Positions 32,159 through 34,473 of a stretch of 34,473 nucleotides of DNA are shown piece by piece. Source of the DNA: Chromera velia (Eukaryota; Sar; Chromeraceae); contig JAHBMJ010000901.1 in NCBI GenBank assembly GCA_018398765.1, positions 1 to 34,473 of the forward strand. Reading direction: 5' to 3'. Within the stretch, counting starts at the first letter, position 1. The number at the start of each line of letters is the position of its first letter. A program made the translations under genes and the position numbers. The notes under the pieces were generated by a model. The model ran no database searches and was not told where the DNA came from. It saw nothing but the letters and a program-made list of their open reading frames with translations.

Positions 32159-32968
32159 GTAATGGGCCCTGTCATCCCGATCCGCCAGCATCTGAAGAGC
32201 CGCTGGGAGCTGTTTGCGGAACGTAACCTGAGGGCATGGAGGAGAAGAGGGAGGGACAAAGAGCGGTCGTCAAGTTCAGCTGTCCAGAACAAAGCAAGGC
32301 GTATCGGTTTGGAAATATCAATGACCAAGCACAGTGTGTCATTCTGTCAGGCCGAAGGGCATCAGACGGTTCAGGTAAAAAGTGCTGAATGTGTCGCTGT
32401 CCTTCATTGCAGAGTTTCCCCCCATGACGCCCAGGACACGAAGCCCGTAGAGGCAACCACAGGGAACTCCGGCCGAGTACTCTCATCTGTTGGGGTCTAC
32501 CGCCAGCTGCCTCGTGACTGCCAAACAACTCCCGGGCCCCTCTTCGCAAAACCGCGCCCCCCGGCCGGCCGGAGACTTTTTCCCTCTCCCATCTGTGTCT
32601 TGGAGACGATCCTTAGTCTTTCTGCTCGATCGCTTCTTGTGAACGCCTCTGTCAACGTCCAACCAGCATATGACAGACATTACTTGTCATCCCGCTCTTT
32701 GCTGCATCCACCGCTCTCTCTCTCTGTCTCTCTCTCTCTCTCTCTATCTGTCTCTCTATCTATCTGTCTGTCTGTCTGTCTCTCTCTCCCTCTTTCTTCC
32801 CCTCTCTCCCCCCCCTCTCTCAGAAGCTGTTGCTTTTGTCATGGTTGCTCCTTCGCTTTGCTGCTTTGCGTTTCAGCTTTGACTGAACTCGACACACGAA
32901 AAGGGAATGCAGAGAAACGAAGACTGGCGGCACATGAAGTGTATGAGTGTGTGGGAAAGTGTGAGTGA
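32159..32968 (+). CDS. Orphan exon(s) of an unrecognised basic protein with a KHSVSF motif
   Basis: An acceptor (TTGATAACCCGCAG) at 32158 is followed by an open phase-0 frame: VIPIRQHLKSRWELFAERNL, RAWRRRGRDKERSSSS, KHSVSFCQAEGHQTVQ. A donor CAG|GTAAAA occurs at 32375, giving a 72-codon exon. The next acceptor (TTCATTGCAG, 32412) would join in phase and stop five codons later at 32425-32427. Without that 38-bp intron the frame stays open to 32968, but its later part is (TC)n microsatellite translation. No upstream exon is identifiable across the transposon-rich sequence to the left. Function unknown. Confidence 0.35.
   Translation, partial: VMGPVIPIRQHLKSRWELFAERNLRAWRRRGRDKERSSSSAVQNKARRIGLEISMTKHSVSFCQAEGHQTVQVKSAECVAVLHCRVSPHDAQDTKPVEATTGNSGRVLSSVGVYRQLPRDCQTTPGPLFAKPRPPAGRRLFPSPICVLETILSLSARSLLVNASVNVQPAYDRHYLSSRSLLHPPLSLSVSLSLSLSVSLSICLSVCLSLPLSSPLSPPSLRSCCFCHGCSFALLLCVSALTELDTRKGNAEKRRLAAHEVYECVGKCE
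32715..32800. repeat. (TC)n / (TCTG)n microsatellite
   Basis: CT-rich simple repeat with TCTA and TGTC variants. Confidence 0.9.
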
Positions 32969-33780
32969 CTGAATGACTGCGGGTGTTTGGTTCCTTCCAT
33001 CCCCTCCATGAAGTGCAGGTCACGTGGCCGCGGCAATCCTGTGCTGAGGCCCTGTGGGTGACTTGAGTGAATGAATGGTGACTCCACTGCGAAAACCCCT
33101 CGAATGACTTTCAGACTTTACATCTGATGTCTCTCTGTCTCCCCCGCAGAAGCTCTCTCTCTTTCCGATGTTCTGTTCTATTTTTCCTCTTCTCCTTCCT
33201 TTGCTTAATTTCCCGATTCTTCTTCCAAGATCCCATGCAGGCACATCTCATCTGACCCCCCCGTGCATGATTTGTTCTTTCACCCTCTGTCATGCATGGC
33301 ACAATGGAGCCTCCTACTTCTCATGATATTCGTTTTTCACAGAGTCACTCATCTACCAGCACTCGAGACCTTTCCCGCGGCAGGATCGCAAACCCCCCTT
33401 CTGTTTCCAAATTCTTTTCTTCTCCTCTCCGTCCTTCTACCCTCATGATCGTCTAGACTTCCCTATTCCTACCCACAACGCGAGAGCGGCCCGGTGGGCT
33501 CTGGTCCGGTCCATTGTCCCGGCCCCAAGTGGGCACCCTCTCCCGGGAGACGAGCGACACAGCAACTATTTGAACACTCACTTCGGATGCTCTCTTTCAA
33601 GGGATGTTGACATTTCGGAAAAGCATTCGAAAACTAAGGGAAACCGGAACACTGCACAGCCGTGATTCGCGAAAGAAGAGCGCATCATAAAGGATTGACA
33701 CGGTGGTAAGAGCCTGTCAGAAAGAAGCTGAAAGTTTCTGGGCAGAAAGGGAATACCCACCTTGGCGGCATCCATCTGTT
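32969..33780. other. Region downstream of the converging right-end genes, no firm coding exon
   Basis: Minus-strand donor-like sites occur at 33774-33769 (GCCAAG|GTGGGT) and at about 33593-33588 (CCGAA|GTGAGT), which may be 3'-UTR introns of the minus-strand gene. No convincing open frame is present. Confidence 0.35.
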
Positions 33781-33896
33781 TCATTTATTCCCCGGCCGCG
33801 GCTGCTCGACTTGAAGACCAATATGGCGCTCCTGGAACGTCTCGGCCCCCTCTGGATTGATCATGCGGATCATCTGCCAGGGAGTATCTGCATGAA
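33781..33896 (-). CDS. Putative terminal coding exon of a minus-strand gene that runs off the right end
   Basis: Acceptor TTCTCTCTCTGCAG precedes 33896. The frame reads VHADTPWQMIRMINPEGAET then FQERHIGLQVEQPRPGNK and ends at TGA 33783-33781. It is the most protein-like reading on either strand here. Upstream exons may include one ending at the GTGAGT donor near 34254 and one ending AAAGAG|GTGGGT at about 34441 that reaches the scaffold edge. Function unknown. Confidence 0.35.
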
Positions 33897-34460
33897 CTGC
33901 AGAGAGAGAAGCATTTATGGAATTGAACTTGTAAGCATGAAGAAGAAGAAGGTACAAAGAGTGGTCGTGAAGAGCGATGGCCCACTGCATCAATCTTTGC
34001 GGAAATAAATGCCAACGAGCGGTTTTTTTCATTTCTCCTCGTTCTCACAAGATCACTCACCGAGCTGACAGACATTCCAGATCACTCCGTTGCATTTCCC
34101 CCCCTTTCCCCAAACTCTTTTTTCTTCTCGGCCTCCTCACTTTACGCTTCCATCGTCCTCTCCAGTCCTACCTACAACATAAGACCGGCCTCTAGGCATC
34201 CACCGGCCATGTTCAGTGGACCATTTCATACGAGAACACCGACTTGACCACTCACTTCGAATGCTCGTGAAACCGTGCAGCTTCATTGGAGAGGTTTCAA
34301 GCGCAGGGCAACAAAACGTCGGCCTGTGAATAAGTGCAGAAAAGAAAAAAAAAGGAATATCAAGGTGAAAAGAATTGAACAGCACACAAAGAAAGAGAAT
34401 CTCTAATCTAATGAAGAGAAGAGAGTAAGAACGACCCACCTCTTTGCCAGAGCGCCCAGC

Positions 34461-34473
34461 CCCCCCCCCCCCC
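34461..34473. other. Terminal poly-C run, probable contig end
   Basis: The window ends in 13 or more C. Like the poly-G beside the N gap, this is probably where assembly stopped. Confidence 0.7.

Overview
The window reads as nuclear DNA of a unicellular eukaryote. Evidence: a D-lactate dehydrogenase gene whose nine exons join perfectly across GT-AG introns, other multi-exon genes, abundant microsatellites, an LTR retrotransposon and several 8-bp-TSD DNA elements. A chromerid or other alveolate alga (Chromera velia-like) is my guess from overall style, not something the sequence proves. A 39-N gap next to a poly-G run and a terminal poly-C run suggest a draft scaffold whose right end is the window end.

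Left end (1-7.3 kb) is an AT-rich transposon cluster: a 612-bp palindromic MITE-like element (385-996), a complete but decayed Ty1/copia LTR retrotransposon (1040-6392, 236-bp LTRs, 5-bp TSD), and a 265-bp MITE (6436-6700) with a perfect 8-bp TSD. From 7.3 to 9.4 kb lies a weak minus-strand two-exon model separated by a homopurine microsatellite field.

The centre (10.1-17.8 kb) is one large plus-strand gene of five exons, about 2,288 residues, built from about 19 degenerate modules. Each module pairs a [VI]xF motif and an acidic DDPxF-like motif with an arginine core RRxxIRxRxPTPF. I recognise no known family. The short linear motifs resemble PP1-docking (RVxF) and RxRxxTP phosphorylation sites, so a multivalent phosphatase/kinase scaffold is a hypothesis. 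One in-frame TGA in exon 2 needs an explanation.

17.8-23.4 kb is gene-poor, with microsatellites and an AT-rich island. 23.4-27.6 kb holds, on the minus strand, a 568-aa mitochondrial-type FAD-dependent D-lactate dehydrogenase. It faces away from an acidic multi-exon gene (28.2-30.2 kb, plus strand) across a shared 0.6-kb promoter region. That gene appears to end with a KHVSFRE motif, like one in exon 1 of the repeat gene. The right end holds a 1,155-bp hAT-family element (30562-31716, perfect 8-bp TSD), an orphan plus-strand exon near 32.2 kb, and a minus-strand gene end that runs off the scaffold.
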